Part shown: one piece after another, positions 36,633 through 48,076 of the stretch
Position numbering within the stretch: position 1 is the stretch's first letter
How the letters are laid out: every line of letters starts with the position of its first letter
Assembly: GCF_025118155.1 (NCBI RefSeq)
Contig: NW_026251402.1
Location: 62,001 to 126,000, forward strand
Direction of reading: 5' to 3'
DNA from: Cokeromyces recurvatus
Taxonomy: Eukaryota > Mucoromycota > Mucoromycetes > Mucorales > Mucoraceae
DNA: 64,000 nt
Made by a program: the position numbers and the translations under genes
Notes under the pieces: model-generated
Seen by the model: only the letters and a program-made list of their open reading frames with translations
What the model was told of the DNA's origin: nothing
Database searches by the model: none

Positions 36633-38089
36633 ATGTCTGATCAAGAACAAGTGACTCCTTCTTCTGGACTTTATACCTGTCTTGCTTGTCAAGTAGCTTT
36701 TCAATCAGCTGAGGGGCAAAGAAATCATTATAGATCTGACTGGCATAGATATAATTTAAAAAGAAAAGTAGTTAATCTTCCTCCTGTCACTTTAGATCAA
36801 TTCAAGTCCAAATCAGAAGGTAAAAAAAAAAAAAGGAAGTAAATGATATCCATAATCATCATATTTACTTTGAAATACTCATTCTTACTCTTTCTCTCTC
36901 TTATATATATATGTATATAAAGCTCGAACTACTACTACTACTACTGAAGTAAAGAAACCTGTCGAAAATAAAAATTTTTGTAGTGCATGCCGTAAATCGT
37001 TTGGATCGACTAATCAATATGATAATCACATTCAGTCCAAAAAACATAAAGAAGTTGTTGCAAAACAAGCTGCTAAAGAAACCAGTAAAAAAACTGAAAC
37101 AGCTAGCAAGGGAAAGACAACGACTGTAAAGGACAGTCCCTTGGATTTGAGAATTACAGATGCAACTACTGAAGAAGAAATAAATGCCATTATTGATGAA
37201 AAGATCAAGTCTGCACCTCGTCTTGAAGAAACAGATTGTCTCTTTTGTACACATAAATCAGATAACTTTGAAGATAATATGCAACACATGACAATCACTC
37301 ATAGTTTTTTCATTCCTGATATTGAGTACCTTGTTGACTTGAAAGGTTTAATCCGATACTTGGGTGAAAAGATTACTGTCGGTAACGTTTGTATTTTCTG
37401 TAATGGTAAAGGAAGAGGTATGCGATCAGTGGATGCTGTTAGAAAGCACATGGTAAAAAAGAAAAAAAAATCTATATTCATATTTATAATTTTTATTTTT
37501 AACTTGTATATATATATTTTTTATAGAACGATAAAGGACATTGTAAAATTGCATATGACGATGATGATGATGCAGCAGAATTAGTTGATTTTTATGATTT
37601 CTCATCATCTTATCCTCAATTAGAAGGTGAAGATGTTGATATTGATGCAGAATTAGAAAATATCACATCATCCTTAACCTTAGCTGATGATGAATTATCT
37701 TTGGTATTACCTAATGGATCTATTGTAGGACATCGATATATGAAGCGTTACTATGATCAAAGATTAAAGCCTGAAGAGGTATATATAAAAAAAAAGATTT
37801 TTATCTTTGGAAATGATAGTTTAACCATAAGGATATACATATACATCTATTTTTTTAGACTCGAGATTCTATCTTAATTAACAAACTAATTGGTCAATAT
37901 TCTGAATCCCCTATTTATGAATCTATGCGTAAATCATCAAATAACCCATTATTAATTACAGATGGCGGTAGACATGGTATGCGTCCAACAGAGGCCTTTA
38001 AAGATCTTCGTACAAAACATGAATATACAACAAAGGTTGGAATGAACCAAAACAGATTACAAAAGCATTTCAGAATTCAAATTATCTAG
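36633..38089 (+). CDS. REI1: pre-60S maturation factor Rei1/Reh1 (ZNF622)
   Basis: Exons 36633-36819, 36923-37452, 37527-37778 and 37859-38089 fit in phase and give 399 residues. Rei1 acts on cytoplasmic pre-60S particles to help recycle Arx1-Alb1. Seen: first U1-type zinc finger YTCLACQVAFQSAEGQRNHY with SDWHRYNLKRKV; second zinc finger FCSACRKSFGSTNQYDNHI with QSKKHKE; the CLFCTHKSDNFEDNMQHM finger; SFFIPDIEYLVDLKGLIRYL; CIFCNGKGRGMRSVDAVRKH; and the C-terminal GHRYMKRYYDQRL and RLQKHFRIQ motifs. The last two are signature sequences. Complete and of normal length. Confidence 0.97.
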
Positions 38090-38344
38090 ATAAACTTTGC
38101 ATCATTTTGTTGTGTTATATATCATAAACTCTCCCTTTTCTTCTCTTGACTATTTATTGTAGTAATGAATAAGCAATAAAATAAATACCTATCTATTTTA
38201 GACTAGACTTAAAAGAGAATCGAAATAAAAGAAAAAAGAAGAAAGCCAGATCATGATAGACATTAAGAATAGTCTTGCATATCTTTTTTTATTCTCTTTT
38301 AAAGGGAAAAGAAAAAAATTGTGCATATTCGTTTTTTTTTTTGT

Positions 38345-39737
38345 ATGAGAATTACTCTGCTATCTTCTTGTATTACTCTGTTTATCATAGTTCTGACAGT
38401 TCATGCAGCTCTTAGTAGAAGAATATGATCAATCACTTTAAAAAAGAATAGTAAATATCAGCCCAATACTTTAGCGGTCGGTTGCCAAAGCTATGGCCAT
38501 GTATAGCCGGCATCATATACAACCGCTGAAGACTACAGTCATTAAAACCATGATAAAGTCTACAGCGGATGCCATTGTTGGCATAGTACCTGTTATTGAT
38601 TATTCTTATGATATTGAGTACTATGGTACTATTCAAATTGGTACCCCCGCCCTGGCCAAAGTCTTGAAGTTGCTTTTTTTTTTTTTTTGATACTGGTTCC
38701 TTTGATTTGTGGTTCGGTAAATGAGTTGATAATGTAATGTAAAAAAACCATCCATCCTACACACACATACACACACACTCTCTCTTCTTTTTTTTCCCCC
38801 CATTATTACTATTGATAATAATAGCTTCTACTTTATGTGCATCTTGTACCCATCTTACACATTTTAATTCTAGTAAGTCTAATACTTACATTACTGATGA
38901 TCGTCCATGGTCTATCTTGTATGCTGACCATTCTAGGGCTAGCGGTATTTTAGGTATAGATACTGTTTCAATTAGGTGGCCTTGTTATCAAGAATCAAAA
39001 TATTAGTTTAGCAGCCATCAGTGAATCTAGCACTTTCGCTGCCAGAGATCCTATGGATGATGTTCTGGGTCTTGGTTTTTAATTTCCATTACATTTGTTC
39101 CTGGTATTAAAGACACCCATCAATAGTCTGAATCAGCCAAGCATTAATTTCCTCTTCCATCTTTGATAAGTACAACAAAGAGAGGTAGAGGAGAATATGT
39201 CTTTGGTGGCTATGATACTACTAAATATAGGGGGTATAGTTTAAAGACAGTACCTATCGATCACAGACAGGGATACTGGGGAAGGGGAAAGGTGTAACCG
39301 TTATTTCCCTCTCTTTTGGGCAACGCTTCTACTTATTGTAGCAGGTTCCTTTGATGGTATTCTTGATACCGGGTACTACACTCTTACTCTTCACTAACTC
39401 CATTGCTACTAAGACTGCCTCTGTTTATGGTGCAAAAAGATAATGATGATGGTACGTTTACTATCGATTGTGATACTTCTAATCTTCAACCTCTTCATCT
39501 TTACAATCAAATCATAACACCTTTGAAGTTCCCGTCGATTCTCTTATCTATGTTCAATCTGGATCTATCCGTTACGCTAGTTTTGATTATGGTCACTTTG
39601 ACCTTGCTATCTTGGGTGATGTCTATTTCAAAGAATAACTATACTGTCTTTAATCAACAAACATCTCCTTTAGTTCCTATTACTCCCTATTGCTATTTAA
39701 TTCTTGTCCTGTATATTCTCCAAATCATTTATAAGTA
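38345..39737 (+). pseudogene. decayed secreted aspartic protease (pepsin/rhizopuspepsin type)
   Basis: A pepsin-family gene is recognisable in pieces but broken. Seen in order: a signal-peptide-like start at 38345 (MRITLLSSCITLFIIVLTVH), soon followed by a TGA; a propeptide-like frame from 38493 leading to DYSYDIEYYGTIQIGTPA. A frame break falls in a 15-T run (38674-38688), immediately before the first catalytic motif DTGSFDLWF. After an intron-like gap come ASTLCASCTHLTHFNSSKS and YADHSRASGILGIDTVSI. A second frame break near 38972 precedes GLVIKNQNISLAAISES and VLGLGF then a stop. Further breaks lead to EYVFGGYD, the second catalytic motif DGILDTGTTLLLF, and AILGDVYFKN. Both Asp triads survive, so decay is probably recent. 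It could not yield a full enzyme as sequenced. Confidence 0.88.
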
Positions 39738-39932
39738 ATAATAATAAAACTATTTATTATATGTAATTGGAATAAATAATAATAATAAAAAAGTAGTAAA
39801 ATATCAGTGTTTCATAAAGTTATTTACAAAGAGAAAGAAATCAATTATCAACATATAGATATAGATATACATATATGTATATAAAAGATGGAGATACTAG
39901 TATAGTAATGTAATGGTATTTTTTTTTTCTTT

Positions 39933-41056
39933 TTAACGAAATTCGAAATTCGCAAATCCATGGTCAGAAACGTGATTTAAATTTAATTCTTGAAACCAAT
40001 CCTTATGATGACGATAAAAGTAGTAACCCTTAATGATGTTTGTTGATCTTTGATAACATATATAATAAAAGCCATCGAAACTTGCTCCATGAATAGAACT
40101 AACATGATGATTTGGAACTAGGAATATTTCCTTCCAACGCATATAAATAAAATCATCATCTTCTTTGCTATCAAATACAAAATCATCTTGACTGAACGTA
40201 TCAATATAAGGTTTAAAAGAAGAGAATTTTTTCTAATACATATACATATAATATGTGTAAATTCACTTTTAAAGATCTATCCTAGTTTTTTCTTTTCTTT
40301 TTCTTTAAAAAAAATATTACCCAATGTAAAAGATCACTTTGTTGATCTGCTTGCCATTTCCTAGTCAGGAAAGAATATTTTGGACCAATCACCTCTGCTT
40401 GAAAAAATGTCTAAATTATTACATAAGTCATTATTTAAATTAAATTCACCAAATTCCTTCAACTTTACTGTAAGTTCTGGAAATTCACTTGTTAGCCCTT
40501 TAATATTCAAATAACCACATAATGTACTTTCTTTCATATCTACATTCTATAATGTAAAAAAAAAAAAAAAAATCAGTTACAAATGTGTATAAACTAACGA
40601 ATTTATCATTTTTTTTTATACCAGTAATTCAACATTCACTTCATAACTTGCACTACCACATTTCTGTGTACCATAAAACATGGAGCCAGCATATAGACCA
40701 CCTATACTTATTGAACGAATTCTCTCTTCAGATATATTTACTGTTTTATCATCACCTTCACGTCTAGCATGGAGTAGTACTATTTTTCTTTTTTGGTTTG
40801 TTTTTACCAGTAATTGTAAGTTATTCTCATCCATGTCGTTGTCATGACCATCATTACCATTATCTTCATCTTGTAGACTAATAGTACTAACACCCGTCTC
40901 CATGACATTTCTATTATTACTTTTGTTGCTTTCTAGTAATGCCTTTGAGGTTAATAAAAAAGGTGATTTGTTATTCCATTTTCCATCTTCATTGAGTCCA
41001 TTATTATTTGTATGAATAATAGATGAAGAAGCTATTGAAGGTATTGGCATATTCAA
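39933..41056 (-). CDS. GID4: GID/CTLH ubiquitin-ligase substrate receptor Gid4 (Vid24)
   Basis: Exons 41056-40622, 40546-40469, 40410-40321 and 40232-39933 fit in phase 0 throughout and give 300 residues. Gid4 is the receptor that recognises N-terminal proline degrons, for example on gluconeogenic enzymes, for the GID E3 ligase. Seen: a variable N-terminal 100 residues with a poly-acidic patch; the beta-barrel from LYAGSMFYGTQKCGSASYEV; LCGYLNIKGLTSEFPELT; FFQAEVIGPKYSFLTRKWQA; DDFIYMRWKEIFLVPNHHV; GASFDGFYYICYQRS; and the closing SDHGFANFEFR. These closely match human and yeast Gid4. Internal exons are small (78 and 90 nt). Confidence 0.95.
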
Positions 41057-41368
41057 TTAGTTTTTTTTTTTTTTTTAAAAAAAAAGAATTAAAATATATA
41101 TATGTGTATGTAAAAAAAAGGTATGTTCATAAATATGTGTTTTTTTATTTAATTTTCTACCTCTCTCTCCCTATTATATATCATAAGAGCAACTTTCTCA
41201 TTGGTCAGGCGGGTACCCCACGTACAATCATATTTATATGCAACTTTATTTATTCAACAAATCAAAAGCCACGGAAAAAATTTTTCTGTTTTATTCTTCT
41301 TCTCTCTCTATCTCTCTTTTTTTTTTTAAAAAAAAAAAAAAATAAAATAAAATAAAAAAATAGATATT
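41057..41368. promoter_or_regulatory. bidirectional promoter GID4 / CENP-S
   Basis: A 312-bp head-to-head spacer. It contains an inverted CCAAT (ATTGG at about 41199-41203) followed by the GC-rich stretch CAGGCGGGTACCCC, the only GC-rich patch here, plus T runs and a CT repeat near 41300. Control of both genes from it is inferred from position. Confidence 0.45.
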
Positions 41369-42115
41369 ATGGAAGAAGACAATCAGGAACAGAAAAAAGT
41401 AAATGGAGAGAGAGAGAAAAAAAAGAACCCAGTTATAAAAGTAATCTGTTGAGAGAGAGAGATTAATAATGTCTTCTTTTTAGCAATTATTATTTGCTGT
41501 TTGGAATTCAGTGAACAAGATTACAAAGCAAGAAGGTATATCATCATAATAAACTGGGAAGAACGCTGAATCTAAAAAAAAAAAAAAAAATAAGAATGAT
41601 TTATTTTTTATTTTCTTGGGCAGCACATGCACTGGGAAAAGAAGTTTCAGAGAATTTTGTTACATCTTTAGCAGAAGTTGTTTTTGATCAAATGCGTAAA
41701 TGCTAAACTGATGTAGATTTGTTTCAACAATTTGTTTATTAATCTCATCATTAGAAACCATGGCAATAGATCTAGAAGCTTTTGCAGGGTAAAATATATA
41801 TATATATATGCCTCCATGTTTAATAAATATATTAAATAATGCTTTACAGACATAGTAAAAGGTCAGTTATTTCTATGGAAGATGTAAAGGTAAATGTTGC
41901 ATTTTTATATACATTTGGATTATGCACACATAATTAATTTTATTCATTTATAGTTATGTGCACGACGTAATGATTCGTTGGTATGAAATCTTTAATAGAA
42001 AAAGAAAAAAAAATATTAGCCTCAGAACTAAAATGAATACATGTAGCATCAGCTCATATCGGAAACAGCTAAAGATATTACAGAAGAAATCAATAGTAGA
42101 CGAAAAAGAAAATAA
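41369..42115 (+). CDS. MHF1: CENP-S / MHF1 histone-fold protein
   Basis: Seven small exons (41369-41398, 41484-41535, 41624-41695, 41755-41788, 41850-41889, 41954-41980, 42047-42115) keep phase and give 107 residues. CENP-S pairs with CENP-X through a histone fold. It works both at the inner kinetochore (with CENP-T-W) and with FANCM at stalled replication forks. Seen: QLLFAVWNSVNKITKQE, HALGKEVSENFVTSLAEVVF, the FDQ-M-QTMAIDLEAFAGHSK junctions, the diagnostic RSVISMEDVKLCARRNDSL, and the C-terminal helix LISETAKDITEEI followed by RRKRK. Each exon join was required to restore this order. The last acceptor could be at 42047 or 6 bases later. Confidence 0.9.
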
Positions 42116-42158
42116 TAGTTAGTTATTATTATTAAAAAATAAGAGAAAAAAAATTGGG

Positions 42159-42162
<4 letters not shown>

Positions 42163-42190
<28 letters not shown>
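42163..42190. repeat. poly(T) tract in the CENP-S 3' flank
   Basis: About 28 T followed, after the spacer, by a TTTTA repeat (42235-42258), between the convergent CENP-S and the 42299 gene. Confidence 0.7.
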
Positions 42191-42194
<4 letters not shown>

Positions 42195-42298
42195 GATAAA
42201 ATACTTTACAGATATAATATAAGCTTGTCTTTTTATTTTATTTTATTTTATTTTATTTTTTTATATATACACATGTGTATTCATATATAATTTCTTCT

Positions 42299-42835
42299 TT
42301 ATAAAAGCTTGTTGTTATTGTGACTGTGTTGTTCATTCATCTGCATCATTTGATTACGAAGTTCTTCAGCATGAGTGCAGCCTGTTGTATGAGTAGTAGT
42401 TGTATTTGTTTGAACTACACCTGGAAATAAACTGGTAACTGCATCAGCCAAAGGAGATGAGGGTGTTTGCTGTTCTACAGAACTGGATCTTCGTCTTTGT
42501 ACTCTTTCTTTATCTTCTTCATTAAAGGGTGATGATGAACGCCTTTCAGTAGTAGAACTTATAGAGGAAGTAGAATTTCTTCGAGCAATCGTAGTTTTCC
42601 TTTCCCGTCGTTCATGTACTACATCTTTCACAAATCCAGCAACATCCTTTATATATCCAACTACACCTAATTTCTCTGGTGAAAGACTATGTTTAGCCAA
42701 CTTGTTTTCATCTACTGATTGTTCATGATTTGTGTGAATAACATGTGTGTGTTCATAGGGCTTTAAATCAGGTACAAATGCCATATCAACTGGCATATGA
42801 TTTGGGAGTAACTCATCTTGTTGATAATTGTCCAT
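42299..42835 (-). CDS. uncharacterised 178-residue protein
   Basis: A single uninterrupted frame. No family is recognised. Seen: an acidic/polar N-terminus, a central possibly amphipathic helix (LGVVGYIKDVAGFVKDVVHE) followed by a basic stretch (RRERKTTIARRNS), repeated R-R-x-S-type sites that could be kinase targets (ERRSSS, RRRSSS), a hydrophobic patch (LADAVTSLFPGVV) and a His/Asn-rich C-terminus. No signal peptide. The mixed codon use and sequence complexity support a real gene. It is convergent with CENP-S at 183 bp. Confidence 0.65.
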   Translation of the reverse strand: MDNYQQDELLPNHMPVDMAFVPDLKPYEHTHVIHTNHEQSVDENKLAKHSLSPEKLGVVGYIKDVAGFVKDVVHERRERKTTIARRNSTSSISSTTERRSSSPFNEEDKERVQRRRSSSVEQQTPSSPLADAVTSLFPGVVQTNTTTTHTTGCTHAEELRNQMMQMNEQHSHNNNKLL

Positions 42836-44238
42836 ACTTTAATATATTGCGTAATAATAATAAATAAATAAAATAAATAAAAGAAAAGATGCTTTTATTA
42901 ATTAAATCTCCCCCCCCTCCCCCGAGCTTTCTAAATAAAAAAAACATTGGAAATTTATGCAGCAGATAAAAAATGCTAAAATGATTAAATATTTAACCGT
43001 AACGTGATGATGTATCTTCTTCTTCTTCTTCTACTAGTGCCCATATAATTCCTCTTTTTCGTCTTTTTCTTCCTTCCTTCCTTCCTTTTTTTTTTTTTTT
43101 TTTTTTGAAATCAATGTATGACATCGCTGCTACTAGATTTGAACCTCTTTAACATAATATAGTGTTACTGTCTCATCCTTTGAGTTTTATAGAAAGAAGA
43201 ATTCAGAATAGTCGAGTACGATACACTTTAATAACTAAACATTTGATTTGCAATCTTATAACGATGAAAATAAAATAAAATAAATAAAAAAATAAAAAAA
43301 GAGTATCTGTTTATTACTTCAAATTATTTTGTTTATCCATATTAAAGTTTTAGATAAATAATTGCCTTTCCTGATTTTGACAGGTTATCCCTTCTGTAAT
43401 TTCTGTCATGTGCGCATGCATATAAATTTTAACTACTATTATAAAGCATTTATAAACATAAAAAATGAAACAAAAGAAATGGGCAAGGATAGGGATCAAT
43501 AAAGGTATTGGATAAGTCAATGCTTTAGAAGATAAGGCAGTGTTTGTAACAGATTTTTTTCTTTTTAAGTGTATTAAAAGCCAATTACTGGTTATCTAAG
43601 GAATTAACAGAAAGAGTCAGGTTGAAAGTCTATTGTTCATCGATTTGATAAGGCTTTAAATAGACAATAATTTGCGGTCTATATCAAGAACTTTAGAGGA
43701 TGAGTAAGTAGCTAAATAAGATAAAATCTAAATTTAATTCCTCCACTAGACAGCCAGCTAACCAAATACGCCAATGTATACATTCAGTACTGACCAAGGA
43801 AAGCCTGGGGATTCGTTCTATAATTATGATTGAGTGAAAAAAAAACGTATGATCAATAGTTTAGAGTTAACCGTGTTTTTTTTTTATTGTAAACAATTAG
43901 GAGAGCAATATAGACAAGATAAAGGAAAGGCAAGCAAGACATTAGAAGAGAGAATTGATAATTATAAAAGGTACTGTGCTTATAGGAGATAGATATATTC
44001 TCACATTGTAGATCATTTAGTTAAATATGAGAAAGAAACAGAGCCTTTTCTCTTTATGTAAGACCACATTCAAATTGAGTATAAATTATTCATTGTAACT
44101 TAGATTTTGCTTTATATTACTGAATGAGTTCACTGTATATAGATATCAATCTTAACTAAATAGGTATGTCCACTTAGTAGCTAAAGTGACGTTTTATATT
44201 ATTAAATCATTACTTGTATAAGGTTATGCAGCCAATAC

Positions 44239-44278
<40 letters not shown>

Positions 44279-45088
44279 GTCTCCTATATCAAGTTTGAGA
44301 TGCAATAGATCTATATACTGTGGTTCTGGTTAGTCACCTGATAGAAAGCCTTAATTGCATCAGAGCTATCCCTACTATGTTCTCATAAAATAAGGCATAT
44401 CATTTATTGCCTCCTTATGTATAGCTGTTTACAAACGTCTCAGAGTATATACATATGCATATACATACATATATATATGTATATATCACTACATGTAGTA
44501 AATTGTCTTCTAATATGTTAATAGTACATAATTATATGAATTAATCTATTTATCTCATCATGAGTTCTCTTCCTTTTTCTTTCTCCCTCATTCCAATTCC
44601 TATTCTCTGGCTATTAATTACTGTTTCAAATAGATTATTCCTAATTAAAACCATTTAACCTTTATATACTTCTCTTTTTGATTCATTTTTTTTCTTTTCT
44701 TTTTTGTAAAAAGGAAGAATGGTTTTAGTTGCTTTTATCAAGTCAGCTCAATATATTTAAGATATGACATACTGAGCATGTTATTTAATATTTAACTATA
44801 TACATATATATATATGTATAAACCTAAAGCTATGAATTGTATTCTTAGACTTTTAGAAAAAAAAAGATATACATAGATGATATAGCTTGTAATGCATAGA
44901 TTGTTATTTTTTTCCCCATATCTCTTAAAGGTATATTTTTTCATTATTCACCTTATTCTTTCATTTATATAAAGAAATATTATATCTATAATTTATAATA
45001 ATAATAATAATAAAAAGGGAGGAGAGAGATTAAAATTATGCTTTACAATGGTTGTTACTATATCATTGTTATATATATTTTTTTTCTG

Positions 45089-45136
<48 letters not shown>

Positions 45137-45177
45137 TAGAAAAGAAAATCATACGCCCGCATGTATATGTGTATCTT
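42836..45177. other. 2.3-kb region without a firm gene
   Basis: Contains the promoter of the 42299 gene, a C run (42909-42921), a T run (43088-43106), a 38-base T run (44240-44277) and a 44-base T run (45090-45133). Between 43480 and 44060 on the plus strand there are short stop-free stretches with protein-like complexity, such as EQYRQDKGKASKTLEERIDN ending at a GT. No intact gene can be built, so a relic is possible. Confidence 0.45.
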
Positions 45178-46727
45178 TTAGATCAAACAGAAAGTAAGAC
45201 CGAATGCGACAATCGATACAAGAAAAGCAGATAAAGATGTATGGACAAGTATATGATTAGCAGCACTACTAAGTTCAGAAGGTTTCTGTTTTTGCTCAGT
45301 ATGAGTAGCAGAAGATGTAGTAGAGATAGATAAAGTAGATGAAGCCATAGTGGAAGAAGATATAGCTGATGTTGTAGTATTAACTGGTTTAGTAACATTT
45401 CCTTCCTTATAGGAGGAGAGACCAGCACATTCGCCAACGGTAACTACCTTATAAGCTTTCTAAAAGAAACAATAAGTACCATATATATATAAAGGCTAAA
45501 TCTAGTATTATACAACATACTTGAAGTCCTGGTAAATTCTTAATGGCAGCATCAACTGTTACTTTTTGAATATCATGCTCCAAAGATAAACCACCTGTTG
45601 TAGCAGTGGCAGCTTCAGCAATCCATTCAGTAAAATTACCATCGATCCATTCGGCTTTAAAACCAGGAGCATTCTCACCAAGCTATATTTTAAATTTATT
45701 ATTTAATATTATCAGATCCATGCCCGAGGGGGAGGGGAAATTTATATTTATCTATTTACCATCCAGTCATTTGTGTCATGATCCCAAATGACAGCTAGTT
45801 TAAAAAGAAAAATTAGTATATCAATGTGTAACAGATATCAATTAGCTTACACTTAAACCCAAGAGCAGTAGCAATATCTCTAACACGATTATCGATATCA
45901 CCATAAGGCTACATTTTAAAAAAGCAAAACAAAACAAAAAAACAAGATCAAGTTAGAAAATCTATCTGTATACATATATGTATATACATTTATACATACT
46001 GGTCTAAAAAATCGAGGAGAAAAGCCGGTAACCTCTTTAATAGCCAGCTCTGTCCATTTAAGTTCAGCAACAATTTGCTCATTAGTTAGTGTAGTCATAA
46101 AATTATGAGACCAGGTATGGATGGCAAGTTCATGACCTTCATCAAAGGCACGTTTTACAATTTCGGGATATTTAACAACGTTAGCACCAATCATGAAAAG
46201 AGTTGCTTTTTGGTTTGTTGTTTTGAGGAAATCATATAAAATAGGGGATACATCAGAGGGTCCATCATCATAAGTAAGACCCCATATGCCTTTAGGACAA
46301 TCGCTGATACTATCCCCTAAGCATCCACTTTTAGACCAATTACAGTAGTTATCAACACCATCTGTGCTAGGGCCTATGAAGAATATATATTTATAAACTT
46401 TTAAATGAGAAATGATAATCATCTAAAATATGAAAAGTTTTTTTTTTTTTCATTACCATCATCACCGTTACTTTTCAATACAGGTGCATTCGTAATATTC
46501 TGATTCTTGATTAATTCCAACCATTCAGGTTTAGCAGTTGGTATTGAACCACTAGCAGGATAAGTTTCTGTTAATTTACCAGGAGTTGAAAAAGTACTAC
46601 TGACAGTTGGTACATTATTATTATTAGTATTGACGGTAGCTGTTAATATATTTACAGTCGAGCTTTGTGCCTGAATAACTGAGAAAAGAGTAGTAAAAAT
46701 AGTAGTAGTAATAGAGATATATTTCAT
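45178..46727 (-). CDS. chitin deacetylase, secreted and probably GPI-anchored
   Basis: Six exons (46727-46457, 46373-46000, 45908-45851, 45794-45760, 45682-45521, 45459-45178) fit in phase and give 393 residues. It is a carbohydrate esterase 4 enzyme converting chitin to chitosan in the cell wall. Seen: a signal peptide (MKYISITTTIFTTLFSVIQA), then all five CE4 motifs. Motif 1 is TYDDGPSD, motif 2 is HTWSHNFMTTL, motif 3 is RFFRP-PYGD across a junction, motif 4 is DHDTNDW, and motif 5 is LSLEHDIQ. A Ser/Thr-rich stalk and a C-terminal hydrophobic tail (LSAFLVSIVAFGLTFCLI) predict a GPI anchor. Chitosan-rich walls are typical of mucoralean fungi. Length is normal. Confidence 0.95.
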
Positions 46728-47884
46728 TTTTTTTTCTTGTTTTGTTTTGTCTACTAACAAAAATCAAGATGGAAAATAGTATACGAAAAAAAAAGGAGAA
46801 AATCCAAAAAAGACACTTGCAATGTTTCTTTTATATTGATAGGAGAGAAAAAATAAATAAATAAGGGGAAACAAGAAAATTATATGTTTGTATAAAAATA
46901 TATATATTTGTTATAAACGTAGCTTGATAGTATAACAACAAAATATAAGGGGAAATATTATTCAATAAGGTGACAGCTGTACAACCAACCAAGCACATAC
47001 TTGAATGATCAAGGAAAAAAAAATTAGTTATTTATATACAACTTATATCCATATTTGGCCTAATATCCAATCCTGGTGGTGATACCAGCAAAGCCTTATT
47101 TTATATGTATTTCTCCCCCCCCCAAAAAAAAAAAAAAATAGAAAACTATTACCGAAACAAACGGTATATATTAATCATTTTCATGTAGTTTATTATAGAT
47201 ATATTCTATATGCTTAAACAAATTTACATAATTAAAATTCAATATATCCGAACAATAAGTATTAAAAGTATATGAACATGTATCCAACAAGTTACCACTT
47301 TGGATAAAATAAGGGGAACAAAAAAAGAAAAGAAAAGAAAAAAAAAAAAGAAAAAGAAAAAAACAGGAACAAAAATTGCACAGATTTGGATAATTCTATC
47401 TTTAAGACCTTTATTGCCACATGTACTACCGAAAAGAAAAAAAAATGTCTCTAAACATATATTTCTAAAAATAATTTCAAGAAATTCTAATAAATGTAGG
47501 TGAGGGCAATATAATTCTTAATGTATAATATTGTAGATAAAGAAAAGGGTTTTTAAAAAAAATGAATGGCAAACAAAAATATAAATGAGGAGGTAAAGAT
47601 ACAAAGGAGGAGTGAAATAAATAAGAAGGAATATACATTGATAGATCATCATTATAAGCTAAAAAAAAAAAAAGACATAGTTCTTCTAATAATGCAAGAC
47701 TAACTCAGTCTTTTGTCATATCTATTTGTATATAATGTATATGTACTTTTATTTGTACAGACATACATTACATATACCATAGAACCTAACATGTAAGTAA
47801 TATTAGTATGTAATGTATTATTACTATGCTTTAGTTTCTCTGTTATGTATTAATGAGTAATTTAAAACTTATTTCTGCATGTAA
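46728..47884. other. intergenic, chitin deacetylase promoter to transposon
   Basis: No gene is recognised. It has C/A runs (47114-47138) and a purine-rich stretch (47315-47365). The right end is the insertion site of the transposon (TA at 47885-47886). Confidence 0.5.
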
Positions 47885-47886
47885 TA

Positions 47887-47940
47887 CACTATTTCCGGAA
47901 ATTATTCGTTCATAAAAAAATAAAAATTTCGTTCACAAAA
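47887..47940 (+). repeat. left terminal inverted repeat
   Basis: 54 bp matching the complement of 49463-49515 except for one extra A. Homology continues inward to about 48020 after skipping about 45 bp that is unique to the left end. Confidence 0.93.
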
Positions 47941-48076
47941 GAAAAAAAAATGCATTAAAAAAAAAATAAAAAATCGTTCACAAAAAAATTAAAAAATAGT
48001 TCACAAAAAGATTTTAAAGTTGATTACTCGCAGGAAATAATCTCGTTCATTTTTCGAAAATAATTTTTTTTTAACA

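Noticed and set aside
43120..43165. tRNA-like B-box (complement of GATTTGAACCTC)
   Set aside because: The T-arm cannot pair and no A-box or acceptor stem is found at the right distance.
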